From assembly GCA_024511045.1 (NCBI GenBank), contig JANEMG010000167.1, positions 1-5,888 of the forward strand: a stretch of 5,888 bases of DNA, written 5' to 3'. Both the position numbers and the translations under genes were made by a program. The stretch's first letter is position 1. Every line of letters starts with the position of its first letter. Origin of the DNA: Gammaproteobacteria bacterium (GTDB taxonomy: Bacteria > Pseudomonadota > Gammaproteobacteria > Methylococcales > Methylomonadaceae). The notes under the pieces were generated by a model. That model was not told the DNA's origin. It did not search any database and saw only the letters and a program-made list of their open reading frames with translations. Below are positions 1 through 5,888 of this stretch, one piece after another.

Positions 1-1277
1 CCGCTGGCTGTGCTGGTCAATTCCTCATTGTCGAGGCGCAAGGTCACGGTGGCATTGGGGATTTCTCCGGTTTCCGCACAGACTTTCAGCGAAATCAACT
101 TGACCCGTTCGTCCTCCGCATCGAAACCCGCTTCGGAAATCAGTGCCTGCAGATCCTCATCGTATATTTCATGTTTCTTGTCGGCCAGCTGCTTGAAGCG
201 AAAAAAAGCATCGTTGAGGTCTTCTTCCGAGGCAAATTCCACGCCCAGTTCCTGCAGCCGGCTCTTGAAGGCATTTCGCCCGGAATGCTTGCCCATCACC
301 ATCCGGTTGGCCGACCAGCCGACGTCCTCGGCACGCATGATTTCATAGGTTTCCCGGCTTTTCAGGACGCCGTCCTGATGAATGCCAGATTCATGGGCGA
401 AAGCATTGGCGCCGACGATGGCTTTGTTGGGCTGCACGGGAAAGCCGGTGATCGTCGAGACCAGCTTGGAACAGGCGACGATTTCCCGGGTATCCAGTTC
501 GGTTTGACAGGAAAACACGTCTTTGCGGGTGCGCACCGCCATGACCACCTCTTCCAGCGCCGCGTTGCCGGCGCGTTCACCCAGGCCATTGATGGTGCAT
601 TCCACCTGCCTGGCGCCGTTCATGACCGCAGACAGTGAGTTGGCCACCGCCAGGCCCAGATCGTTATGGCAGTGTACGGAAAACACCGCCCTGTCGGAGT
701 TGGGAATGCGCTGCAGCAGATTGCCGATCATCGCGCCAAACTGTGCCGGCACACTGTAGCCCACGGTATCGGGAATATTCACCGTGGTGGCGCCGGCATC
801 GATCACCGCCTCCAGGATCCGGCACAGAAAATCCTCTTCGGAACGGCCGGCATCTTCCGGGGAAAATTCGACATTGTCGGTATACTGCAGTGCGCGTTTG
901 ACTGCCCTGACCGCATATTCGATCACCTGTTCCGGCTGCATCTGCAGCTTCATTTTCATATGAATCGGCGACGTGGCGATAAAGGTGTGAATGCGTGCCT
1001 GCCCGGCGCCCTGCAAGGCCTGTCCGGCACGATCGATGTCCTTGTCCAGCGCTCTGGCCAGGCCGCATACGACACTGTCCCGGACCGCCCCGGCGACGGC
1101 CTGCACCGCTTCGAAATCGCCAGGACTGGCGGCAGGAAACCCCACCTCGATGACATCCACGCGCAAACGTTCCAGCGCCTTGGCGATGCGTACTTTTTCA
1201 TCACGGGTCATCGATGCGCCTGGACTCTGCTCGCCATCGCGCAGCGTGGTATCGAATATAATCAATTTGTCTTTCAT
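1..1277 (-). CDS. leuA: 2-isopropylmalate synthase, 3' end cut off by the window
   Basis: LeuA condenses acetyl-CoA with 2-ketoisovalerate to 2-isopropylmalate, the first committed step of leucine synthesis, in the cytoplasm. I translated 425 codons with no stop before the window edge. Full-length bacterial LeuA is about 510-520 residues, so most of the C-terminal leucine-binding regulatory domain lies outside. Visible marks are FDTTLRDGEQSPGA (residues 8-21, with the conserved R13 and D14), VNIPDTVGY (166-174), the metal-binding HCHNDLG (202-208), GLGERAGNA (231-239) and HESGIHQDGVLK (295-306). These are the signatures of the HMG-CoA lyase-like TIM barrel and its linker domain. No key residue is missing in the visible part. 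The ATG start has GGAG six bases upstream and gives the usual N-terminus. The start overlaps the stop of a candidate leader ORF (ATGA). A separate promoter lies about 210 bases upstream. Identification is firm. Confidence 0.97.
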   Translation of the reverse strand, partial: MKDKLIIFDTTLRDGEQSPGASMTRDEKVRIAKALERLRVDVIEVGFPAASPGDFEAVQAVAGAVRDSVVCGLARALDKDIDRAGQALQGAGQARIHTFIATSPIHMKMKLQMQPEQVIEYAVRAVKRALQYTDNVEFSPEDAGRSEEDFLCRILEAVIDAGATTVNIPDTVGYSVPAQFGAMIGNLLQRIPNSDRAVFSVHCHNDLGLAVANSLSAVMNGARQVECTINGLGERAGNAALEEVVMAVRTRKDVFSCQTELDTREIVACSKLVSTITGFPVQPNKAIVGANAFAHESGIHQDGVLKSRETYEIMRAEDVGWSANRMVMGKHSGRNAFKSRLQELGVEFASEEDLNDAFFRFKQLADKKHEIYDEDLQALISEAGFDAEDERVKLISLKVCAETGEIPNATVTLRLDNEELTSTAS

Positions 1278-1417
1278 GGGAAACTCCATTCCGGGAGATG
1301 CAGCATCGATAAACGATGCCATTGGCAAAAGGAAATGATCAGCAGGAGAAGAGGTTGGATAGTATTGCCCGTCAGGGCAGCAGTTGCAAAGGCAGGCTGA
1401 ACATGAAGGGCGCACAC
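1274..1417 (-). CDS. candidate leucine-rich leader peptide upstream of leuA (47 aa)
   Basis: This small GTG-start ORF lies between pssA and leuA. AGGA (1425-1428) sits seven bases before the GTG, which supports translation. Codons 23-28 (1334-1351) read CTT CTC CTG CTG ATC ATT, that is Leu-Leu-Leu-Leu-Ile-Ile, and nine of 47 residues are Leu. Runs of codons for the pathway's end product are the hallmark of leader peptides that sense charged tRNA, and leuA and ilv operons of proteobacteria are known to use them. The ORF ends in TGA overlapping the leuA start (ATGA), so the two could be translationally coupled. I infer that ribosomes stalling at the Leu/Ile run under leucine shortage change the folding of the RNA before leuA. 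Against it: the peptide is longer than typical leaders, the start is GTG, and no terminator with a U-tract follows. The leucine run could be chance, because the frame is only 47 codons long. Confidence 0.5.
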   Translation of the reverse strand: MCALHVQPAFATAALTGNTIQPLLLLIISFCQWHRLSMLHLPEWSFP

Positions 1418-1479
1418 CGGGAAATCCTGCCGACTGATGGCAGCGCGTGCTGAATGAATTTATTCCGGAGTCTCATAAT
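1278..1479 (-). promoter_or_regulatory. leuA leader RNA with alternative hairpins, possible leucine-responsive element
   Basis: The transcribed leader contains a chain of complementary segments. GGCAGG (1426-1431) can pair with CTGCC (1439-1443), with CCTGCC (1391-1396) or with CTGCC at 1376-1380. TGCCC (1375-1379) forms a hairpin with GGGCA (1366-1370). GGCAA (1365-1369) can instead pair with TTGCC (1324-1328) across the leucine codons, and TGCC (1324-1327) can also pair with GGCA (1317-1320). GCATCG (1314-1319) pairs with CGATGC (1303-1308). CTCC (1294-1297) can cover the leuA Shine-Dalgarno GGAG (1284-1287). These choices exclude one another, as expected of a switch. The pairings were found by eye without folding energies. 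No hairpin followed by a run of U was seen, so any control is more likely on translation. Confidence 0.4.
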
Positions 1480-1484
1480 CGGCA

Positions 1485-1513
1485 ACTATACGCCAATGAT
1501 TTTGCTCTCTCAA
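1485..1513 (-). promoter_or_regulatory. sigma70-type promoter for leuA
   Basis: On the minus strand TTGAGA (1508-1513) is followed after exactly 17 bases by TATAGT (1485-1490). Each hexamer matches the consensus in five of six positions with ideal spacing. The inferred transcription start is near 1477-1479, giving leuA a leader RNA of about 200 bases. The -35 box lies just downstream of the pssA stop codon, so leuA can be transcribed independently of pssA. A short CTCT/AGAG inverted repeat overlaps the -35 box, but it has no U-tract and is not a terminator. Confidence 0.65.
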
Positions 1514-1520
1514 GAGGATT

Positions 1521-2261
1521 TTATAGTTTTCTGGTCTGTCTTTTGCGCCTGCGCAAAACCAGCGTGAGCAGCGGCCCCGATATCGCATAACCCATGAACA
1601 GGATGAACAGCATGTTGTGCGGCTGCGCCATGATGAACGCGATGCCCAGCATCACGGCAATGGTCACGAGGAACGAAACCTTGCCCCGGAAATCGATATC
1701 CTTGAAGCTGTAGTAGCGAAAATTGCTCACCATCAACAGGCCGGTGCCGATAGTCAGCACGACTGCCGCATAGTGTACGACTTGCGTGTTGTAGCCATGC
1801 TCCAGATTGATCCAGATGAATCCGGCCAGGATGGCTGCCGCGGCAGGACTGGGCAGGCCCTGAAAATAACGCTTGTCCGCCGATGCCACCTGGGTGTTGA
1901 AACGGGCCAGGCGCAGGGCCCCGCCCGCGGTATGGACGAACGCGGCAAACAGGCCCAGCTTGCCCATGGAAGAGAATGCCCAGAGATACATGACCAGCGC
2001 CGGCGCCACACCGAAGGACACCATGTCCGACAGGCTGTCGTACTCCACGCCGAATTCACTCTGGGTGTTGGTCAGCCTCGCCACCCGGCCATCCAGACCG
2101 TCCAGGATCATGGCCACGAAAATGGCCACTGCGGCAATCTCGTACCGCCCGTGTATAGCCGCGATGATGGCGTAGAAGCCGGCGAACAATGCCCCCGTGG
2201 TGAACAAATTCGGCAATAGATAAATCCCGCGCCGGGGCTTCGCGGCGTTCTTATTGGTCAT
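1521..2261 (-). CDS. pssA: CDP-diacylglycerol--serine O-phosphatidyltransferase (phosphatidylserine synthase)
   Basis: PssA moves a phosphatidyl group from CDP-diacylglycerol to L-serine, making phosphatidylserine, the precursor of phosphatidylethanolamine, at the inner membrane. The 246-residue protein carries the complete CDP-alcohol phosphatidyltransferase motif: D54, D57, G58, A61, R62, G71, D75 and D79 in the right spacing. The four aspartates hold the metal ions. Several hydrophobic stretches (about 15-37, 42-53, 82-110, 140-153, 163-178, 196-212 and 215-236) mark an integral membrane protein. The C-terminus is basic (RRRKRQTRK). This is the membrane-embedded type found in Bacillus and many proteobacteria, not the unrelated phospholipase D-like PssA of E. 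coli. The ATG has AGGA nine bases upstream, and no upstream in-frame start exists before a stop. It sits downstream of the ilvC terminator and upstream of leuA, a conserved neighbourhood in some proteobacteria with no obvious metabolic link. Confidence 0.95.
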   Translation of the reverse strand: MTNKNAAKPRRGIYLLPNLFTTGALFAGFYAIIAAIHGRYEIAAVAIFVAMILDGLDGRVARLTNTQSEFGVEYDSLSDMVSFGVAPALVMYLWAFSSMGKLGLFAAFVHTAGGALRLARFNTQVASADKRYFQGLPSPAAAAILAGFIWINLEHGYNTQVVHYAAVVLTIGTGLLMVSNFRYYSFKDIDFRGKVSFLVTIAVMLGIAFIMAQPHNMLFILFMGYAISGPLLTLVLRRRKRQTRKL

Positions 2262-2293
2262 GTCTGCTGGTCCTGGCTGATAATCTTTCCTCT

Positions 2294-2299
2294 ATTGTA
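2294..2299 (-). promoter_or_regulatory. possible -10 box for pssA
   Basis: TACAAT on the minus strand, 32 bases before the pssA ATG, matches five of six positions of the -10 consensus. No good -35 hexamer sits at normal spacing. A promoter is expected here because a strong terminator closes the ilvC transcript just upstream, but the sequence evidence is weak. Confidence 0.27.
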
Positions 2300-2324
2300 A
2301 TCATTTTTACCGCCTCCAGAAAGC

Positions 2325-2373
2325 AAAAAGCCCACTGCCGGAGCCGACTGTTCGGCGCCTGCAATGGGCTTTT
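2325..2373 (-). terminator. rho-independent terminator after ilvC
   Basis: Two 18-base arms (2352-2369 and 2330-2347) pair at 16 positions, counting one T-G wobble, around a four-base loop (2348-2351). An A-run before the stem and a T-run after it extend the pairing. On the minus strand the hairpin is followed by TTTTT, then GCTTTC. It starts 24 bases after the ilvC stop. The opposite strand also reads TTTT after the stem, so it could act both ways, but no plus-strand gene ends here. It separates the ilvIHC unit from pssA. Confidence 0.92.
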
Positions 2374-2396
2374 CCGCGACAGTGTCTTGGCCGGCT

Positions 2397-3413
2397 TCAG
2401 TTTTTGTTTTTGTCGACGATTTTGTTGGCTTTGATCCAGGGCATCATGTCACGCAACCGTGCACCCACTTCCTCGATCTGATGCTCACGGCCCAGGCGGC
2501 GTTTTGCCTTCATGCTCGCCATGCTGGCTTTGTTTTCCAGAATGAATTCCTTGGCAAACTCGCCGGCCTGGATTTCCTTGAGTATCTTCGCCATTTCCTT
2601 TTTGGTTTCCTCGGTGATGACACGGGGACCGCGGGTCAGATCGCCGTATTCGGCCGTATTGGAAATGGAATAGCGCATGTTGGCGATGCCGCCTTCATAC
2701 ATCAAGTCGACGATCAGCTTCAGCTCGTGCAGGCACTCGAAATAGGCCATTTCCGGCGCATAGCCCGCTTCCACCAGCGTTTCGAAACCCGCCTGAACCA
2801 GTGCCGTCGCGCCGCCGCACAATACCGCCTGCTCACCGAACAGATCGGTTTCCGTTTCCTCCCGGAAGGTGGTTTCGATCACCCCGGCACGTCCGCCGCC
2901 ATTGGCCGACGCATAGGACAGGGCGATATCCTTGGCCTGGCCGCTGGCATCCTGGTAAATGGCAATCAGGGATGGCACGCCGCCACCCTGGGTATAGGTG
3001 GAACGCACCAGATGGCCGGGCCCCTTCGGGGCAATCATGATGACATCCAGGTCGGCGCGCGGCTCGATTTGTTCGAAGTGGATATTGAAGCCATGAGCAA
3101 ACGCCAGGGCGGCGCCCTGCTTGATGTTGGGCTCGACCTGCTCCCGGTACAACGCTGCCTGGTGCTCGTCGGGCGCCAGAATCATCACCACATCGGCTGC
3201 CGCCACCGCATCGGCAATGGCCATCACGGTCAAACCGGCATTTTCGGCCTTCACCGCCGATGCCGAACCGGCACGCAGACCGACGATAACATCGACGCCG
3301 GAATCCTGCAGATTGTTGGCGTGGGCATGGCCCTGCGACCCGTAGCCGATGATTGCCACTTTTTTGCTTTTTATGATTGAAAGGTCAGCGTCTTTATCGT
3401 AATAGACTTGCAT
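2397..3413 (-). CDS. ilvC: ketol-acid reductoisomerase (NADP+), class I
   Basis: IlvC isomerises and reduces 2-acetolactate to 2,3-dihydroxyisovalerate (valine and leucine branch) and acetohydroxybutyrate to the isoleucine precursor, using Mg2+ and NADPH. At 338 residues it is the short class I form. The N-terminal Rossmann domain has GYGSQG (23-28). R47, S50 and S52 in the following loop are the residues expected to bind the NADPH phosphate. The catalytic region shows AFAHGFN (H107) and APKGPGH (K130). The knotted C-terminal domain has the metal ligands D190, E194, E226 and E230, plus S251. Nothing is missing. The ATG has AGAGGA five bases upstream. The 118-base gap to ilvH (3414-3531) shows no convincing promoter, terminator or leader peptide, so co-transcription with ilvIH is likely. 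A strong terminator follows the gene. Confidence 0.98.
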   Translation of the reverse strand: MQVYYDKDADLSIIKSKKVAIIGYGSQGHAHANNLQDSGVDVIVGLRAGSASAVKAENAGLTVMAIADAVAAADVVMILAPDEHQAALYREQVEPNIKQGAALAFAHGFNIHFEQIEPRADLDVIMIAPKGPGHLVRSTYTQGGGVPSLIAIYQDASGQAKDIALSYASANGGGRAGVIETTFREETETDLFGEQAVLCGGATALVQAGFETLVEAGYAPEMAYFECLHELKLIVDLMYEGGIANMRYSISNTAEYGDLTRGPRVITEETKKEMAKILKEIQAGEFAKEFILENKASMASMKAKRRLGREHQIEEVGARLRDMMPWIKANKIVDKNKN

Positions 3414-3531
3414 GGGTTTCCTCTTGTTGCTGTTTTTTAAAAATCAATGCCTGAATCGGTTCTGTTTTTCCTGGCCACGTGCCGGGTCAATGCTCTCGTT
3501 TGTGCTGCAAAATCGAAAATACCTTCAGAAA

Positions 3532-4023
3532 TTACAAATGCAGGCCCTTGTCGCCACGGGAAATCCCGGTGGTTCCAGAGCGCACGACTTCGATGATGTT
3601 CTTTTCATCGACGCCGGCAATGAACGCATCGAGCTTGTCGGAAGTCCCGGTAATCTCGATGACATAACTGCTCTTGGTGACGTCGACGATTTTGCCGCGA
3701 AAGATATCCGCCATTCTCTTTGCCTCCTCCCGTCCGCCATCGGTAGTCCTGACCTTCACCATCATCAATTCCCGTTCGATATGCGGCGCCTCCACCAGGT
3801 CGATCAACTTGACCACGTCGATGAGCTTGTTCAGCTGCTTGGTGATCTGTTCGATGATCCGGTCGCTGCCACGGGTCACCAGCGTCATCCGCGACAGGCT
3901 GGGATCTTCGGTGGGGGCAACGGTCAGTGATTCGATGTTGTAGCCCCGCGCAGAAAACAACCCTGCCACCCGGGACAAGGCACCCGCCTCGTTCTCGATC
4001 AATATGGAAATAATATGTCGCAT
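3532..4023 (-). CDS. ilvH: acetolactate synthase small (regulatory) subunit
   Basis: IlvH binds the catalytic subunit IlvI, raises its activity and gives feedback inhibition by valine. The 163-residue length matches E. coli IlvH. Residues 2-75 form the ACT domain: SILIENEAGALSRVAGLFSARGYNIESLTVAP holds N11, G14 and N29, positions known in E. coli IlvH to matter for valine binding, so the enzyme is probably valine-sensitive. The C-terminal domain (about 80-163) has the family features IFRGKIVDV (108-116) and the RSG...SRGDKG tail (148-159). Its ATG overlaps the ilvI stop by one base (TGATG), with GGGAG eight bases before the start inside ilvI. This implies translational coupling and matched subunit amounts. 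Identification is firm. Confidence 0.97.
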   Translation of the reverse strand: MRHIISILIENEAGALSRVAGLFSARGYNIESLTVAPTEDPSLSRMTLVTRGSDRIIEQITKQLNKLIDVVKLIDLVEAPHIERELMMVKVRTTDGGREEAKRMADIFRGKIVDVTKSSYVIEITGTSDKLDAFIAGVDEKNIIEVVRSGTTGISRGDKGLHL

Positions 4024-5765
4024 CAGGCCAGCTCCCTGTCCACAGGTGTACCGGGCGCCAGCTTCATGTCATGATGCGCCTTGCCCGCTTCGATCATGGG
4101 GTAAACGTTTTCATCGCGATCGGTGATGATATCCAGAAATACCAGCCGGTCGCGCATGGCGAAGGCCTCTTCCAGGGCCGGCCGGACCTGTTCCGGCTGT
4201 TCGATGTGCATGCCGACATGCCCATAGGCCTCGACCAGCTTCATGAAATCGGGAATGGTGTCCATATAGGAATGCGAATAACGGCTCTCGTAGGTAAATT
4301 CCTGCCATTGCCGCACCATGCCCAGATAGCGGTTGTTCAGATTGACGATCTTGATCGGCGTATTGTACTGCAGTGCCGTGGCCAGTTCCTGTATGCACAT
4401 CTGAATGCTGCCTTCCCCGGTGACGCAGGCCACATCGGCTTCCGGATGCGCCAGCTTGACGCCGATCGCGGCCGGCAGACCGAAGCCCATCGTACCCAGT
4501 CCACCGGAGTTGATCCAGTGCCGGGGCTTGTTGAACTTGTAATACTGGGCGGCCCACATCTGGTGCTGACCGACATCGGAAGTCACATAGGCATTGCCTT
4601 CCGTCACCTCATAAAGCTGCTCGATGACATATTGCGGCTTGATCAGCCGGCTCTCGCGATCATACTGCAGGCAGTCGATGCTGCGCCATTTCTCGATCTG
4701 CTCCCACCAGGCGGCCACGGCCTTGCCATGCAATTTGTCTTTATGCTGTTTGATCAGCTCGATCATTTCCTTCAGCACCGGCTTGACCTCGCCGACGATG
4801 GGTATATCGACGCTGACATTTTTTGCGATCGAAGCCGGATCGATATCGATATGGATGACCTTGGCATAAGGACAGAATTCGCTCAATTTGCCGGTCACCC
4901 GGTCATCGAATCTGGCGCCTATGGCAATCAGCACATCACATTCGTGCATGGCAAGATTGGCCTCATAGGTGCCGTGCATGCCGAGCATGCCGACAAACTG
5001 CCGGTCCGTGCCGGGATAGGCACCCAGGCCCATCAGCGTGTTGGTGATCGGATAATTCAGCAACTGCGTGAATTCGCGCAAAGCATCACTGGCATTGCCC
5101 AGAATCACACCGCCGCCGGAATAGATCATCGGCCGCTTTGCCCGCAACAGCATTTCGACAGCTTTCCTGGCCTGCCCCTTATGTCCTTTTACCACGGGAT
5201 TGTAGGAGCGCAGCGAGATTTTCTGCGGATACTTGTAGGGTACCCTGACGTTGGGATCGGTGATATCCTTGGGAATATCCACGACCACCGGGCCAGGCCG
5301 ACCGGTGGTGGCGATGTGAAAGGCTTTTTTGATGGTCTCGGCAATCTTGCTGACGTCCTTGACCAGAAAATTATGCTTCACGCAGGGCCGGGTGATGCCC
5401 ACCATGTCCACCTCCTGAAAAGCATCGCTGCCGATCACCGCCGAAGGCACCTGCCCGGAGATGACCACCATGGGGATGGAGTCATAGAAAGCCGTGGCTA
5501 TGCCGGTCACGGCATTGGTCGCTCCCGGACCGGAAGTCACCAGTACCACGCCGGGCTTGCCGGTGGCGCGCGCATAACCGTCCGCGGCATGGGTCGCGGC
5601 CTGCTCATGCCTGACCAATACATGTTTGACATCATCCTGCTTGAACAAAGCATCATAGAGATGCAGCACCGCACCTCCAGGATAGCCGAATATATATTCG
5701 ACGCCTTCGTCTTTCAGACTTTGGACTACTATTTCCGCTCCACTGAGCTTCACACTACACCTCAC
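4023..5765 (-). CDS. ilvI: acetolactate synthase (acetohydroxyacid synthase) large catalytic subunit
   Basis: This is the thiamine-diphosphate and FAD enzyme that joins two pyruvates to 2-acetolactate, or pyruvate and 2-ketobutyrate to acetohydroxybutyrate, the first shared step to valine, leucine and isoleucine. Domains in its 580 residues: N-terminal pyrimidine-binding domain (about 6-170) with FGYPGGAV (26-33) and catalytic E54 in RHEQAATHAADGYAR; central FAD-related domain (about 195-330) with AIGARFDDRVTG (281-292); C-terminal diphosphate-binding domain (about 375-555) with GEGS (450-453) and NLNNRYLG (475-482). The usual metal-binding GDGS is GEGS here. The chosen start is GTG, seven bases after GAGGAGG. 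Another GTG four codons in (5753) also has a possible AGG and would give the more typical N-terminus MKLSGAE. The ilvB name is also used for this gene; pairing with ilvH favours ilvI. Confidence 0.97.
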   Translation of the reverse strand: MRCSVKLSGAEIVVQSLKDEGVEYIFGYPGGAVLHLYDALFKQDDVKHVLVRHEQAATHAADGYARATGKPGVVLVTSGPGATNAVTGIATAFYDSIPMVVISGQVPSAVIGSDAFQEVDMVGITRPCVKHNFLVKDVSKIAETIKKAFHIATTGRPGPVVVDIPKDITDPNVRVPYKYPQKISLRSYNPVVKGHKGQARKAVEMLLRAKRPMIYSGGGVILGNASDALREFTQLLNYPITNTLMGLGAYPGTDRQFVGMLGMHGTYEANLAMHECDVLIAIGARFDDRVTGKLSEFCPYAKVIHIDIDPASIAKNVSVDIPIVGEVKPVLKEMIELIKQHKDKLHGKAVAAWWEQIEKWRSIDCLQYDRESRLIKPQYVIEQLYEVTEGNAYVTSDVGQHQMWAAQYYKFNKPRHWINSGGLGTMGFGLPAAIGVKLAHPEADVACVTGEGSIQMCIQELATALQYNTPIKIVNLNNRYLGMVRQWQEFTYESRYSHSYMDTIPDFMKLVEAYGHVGMHIEQPEQVRPALEEAFAMRDRLVFLDIITDRDENVYPMIEAGKAHHDMKLAPGTPVDRELA

Positions 5766-5772
5766 AATAATG

Positions 5773-5779
5773 CCTCCTC
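5773..5779 (-). promoter_or_regulatory. strong Shine-Dalgarno of ilvI
   Basis: GAGGAGG lies seven bases before the GTG at 5765 and is the best ribosome binding site in the window. It decides the choice of this GTG over the one at 5753, although translation from both cannot be excluded. A strong site may offset the weaker GTG start. Confidence 0.8.
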
Positions 5780-5828
5780 AGCGATATCTGTGGGTAGATA
5801 ATGCCGAAGGCTTAAGCTATCAAATTGA

Positions 5829-5834
5829 ATTATA
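5829..5834 (-). promoter_or_regulatory. probable -10 box of the ilvIHC operon
   Basis: A perfect TATAAT on the minus strand lies in AT-rich DNA 63 bases upstream of the ilvI GTG. At 17 bases upstream the -35 position reads GGCGCT, a poor match, so an activator may be needed. A second candidate further down pairs a good TTGATA (5818-5823) with a weak TATCTA (5795-5800) at 17 bases. From either start the 5' leader is short and contains no leader peptide or attenuator. Confidence 0.5.
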
Positions 5835-5843
5835 TAAATAAAA

Positions 5844-5866
5844 TGCGCGTTAGCGCCTCATTTTTT
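5844..5866 (-). terminator. weak hairpin upstream of ilvI, possible terminator of a gene outside the window
   Basis: GCGC (5853-5856) and GCGC (5845-5848) pair around a four-base loop, with flanking A- and T-runs on both sides that can extend the stem past a three-base bulge. Read on the minus strand it is followed by ATTTTATTT; on the plus strand by CTCATTTTTT. It could end a minus-strand transcript arriving from beyond 5888 or a plus-strand one. The short stem makes this uncertain, and it lies in the promoter spacer region of ilvI. Confidence 0.27.
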
Positions 5867-5888
5867 CTCGATATTAAAAACTTGTTAC

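Noticed and set aside
1303..1319. GCATCG/CGATGC hairpin as a transcription terminator before leuA
   Set aside because: The stem is six base pairs and AT-containing, and it is followed by TGCATCTCCC, not a run of T. It may matter as a switch element but does not look like a terminator.
666..1400. Plus-strand open frame of 244 codons opposite leuA and its leader
   Set aside because: It mirrors the leuA catalytic domain on the other strand, and its residue mix is that of a shadow frame, with no motif.
1507..1518. CTCT/AGAG inverted repeat just after the pssA stop as a terminator
   Set aside because: The stem is only four base pairs, no U-tract follows, and it overlaps the -35 box of the leuA promoter.
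2364..3380. Plus-strand open frame of 338 codons opposite ilvC
   Set aside because: It is antisense to a complete, conserved ilvC and begins inside the ilvC terminator. It shows no family motifs, so it is a shadow frame.
3414..3531. Promoter for ilvC in the ilvH-ilvC gap (TTGACC present)
   Set aside because: No acceptable -10 hexamer occurs 16-18 bases downstream of TTGACC, so the match is isolated.
4071..5801. Plus-strand open frame of 576 codons opposite ilvI
   Set aside because: It is fully antisense to an unmistakable ilvI. Its composition (rich in His, Asp, Gly, Arg and Ile) is that of a complementary-frame shadow, and it has no recognisable domain.

Overview
The window is a biosynthetic block for branched-chain amino acids, read entirely from the minus strand. 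In transcription order, from high to low coordinates, it holds ilvI (acetolactate synthase large subunit), ilvH (its regulatory subunit), ilvC (ketol-acid reductoisomerase), pssA (phosphatidylserine synthase) and leuA (2-isopropylmalate synthase, cut off at the window edge). The gene order ilvI-ilvH-ilvC-pssA-leuA, the short class I IlvC, the E. coli-like IlvH and the Gram-negative Shine-Dalgarno sites point to a gamma- or betaproteobacterium. The IlvC sequence looks closest to gammaproteobacteria such as methanotrophs, but that is an impression from memory, not a search result. Nothing suggests a mobile element, CRISPR array or recent transfer.

Layout: 5766-5888 is the AT-rich leader of the ilv operon. 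It has a perfect TATAAT -10 box, a weak GC hairpin next to it and a strong Shine-Dalgarno before a GTG start. ilvI and ilvH overlap by one base (TGATG). After a 118-base gap comes ilvC, followed by a strong, nearly perfect rho-independent terminator (2325-2373). pssA follows, probably as its own or a read-through transcript. A 243-base gap then separates pssA from leuA.

The pssA-leuA gap is the most interesting part. It holds a very good sigma70-type promoter (TTGAGA, 17 bases, TATAGT) and then a leader of about 200 bases. Inside the leader a 47-codon ORF starts at GTG behind a well-placed AGGA. It carries four consecutive leucine codons followed by two isoleucine codons, and its stop codon overlaps the leuA start as ATGA. 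Around it are several mutually exclusive GGCA/TGCC pairings and a small hairpin able to hide the leuA ribosome binding site. This looks like a leucine-sensing leader. No U-tract terminator is visible, so control at translation (stalling and coupling) fits better than classical transcription attenuation.

Together the genes turn pyruvate into acetolactate (IlvIH) and then dihydroxyisovalerate (IlvC), and commit 2-ketoisovalerate to leucine (LeuA). ilvD, leuB, leuCD and ilvE are not in the window. PssA makes phosphatidylserine and is a metabolic outsider within the block.
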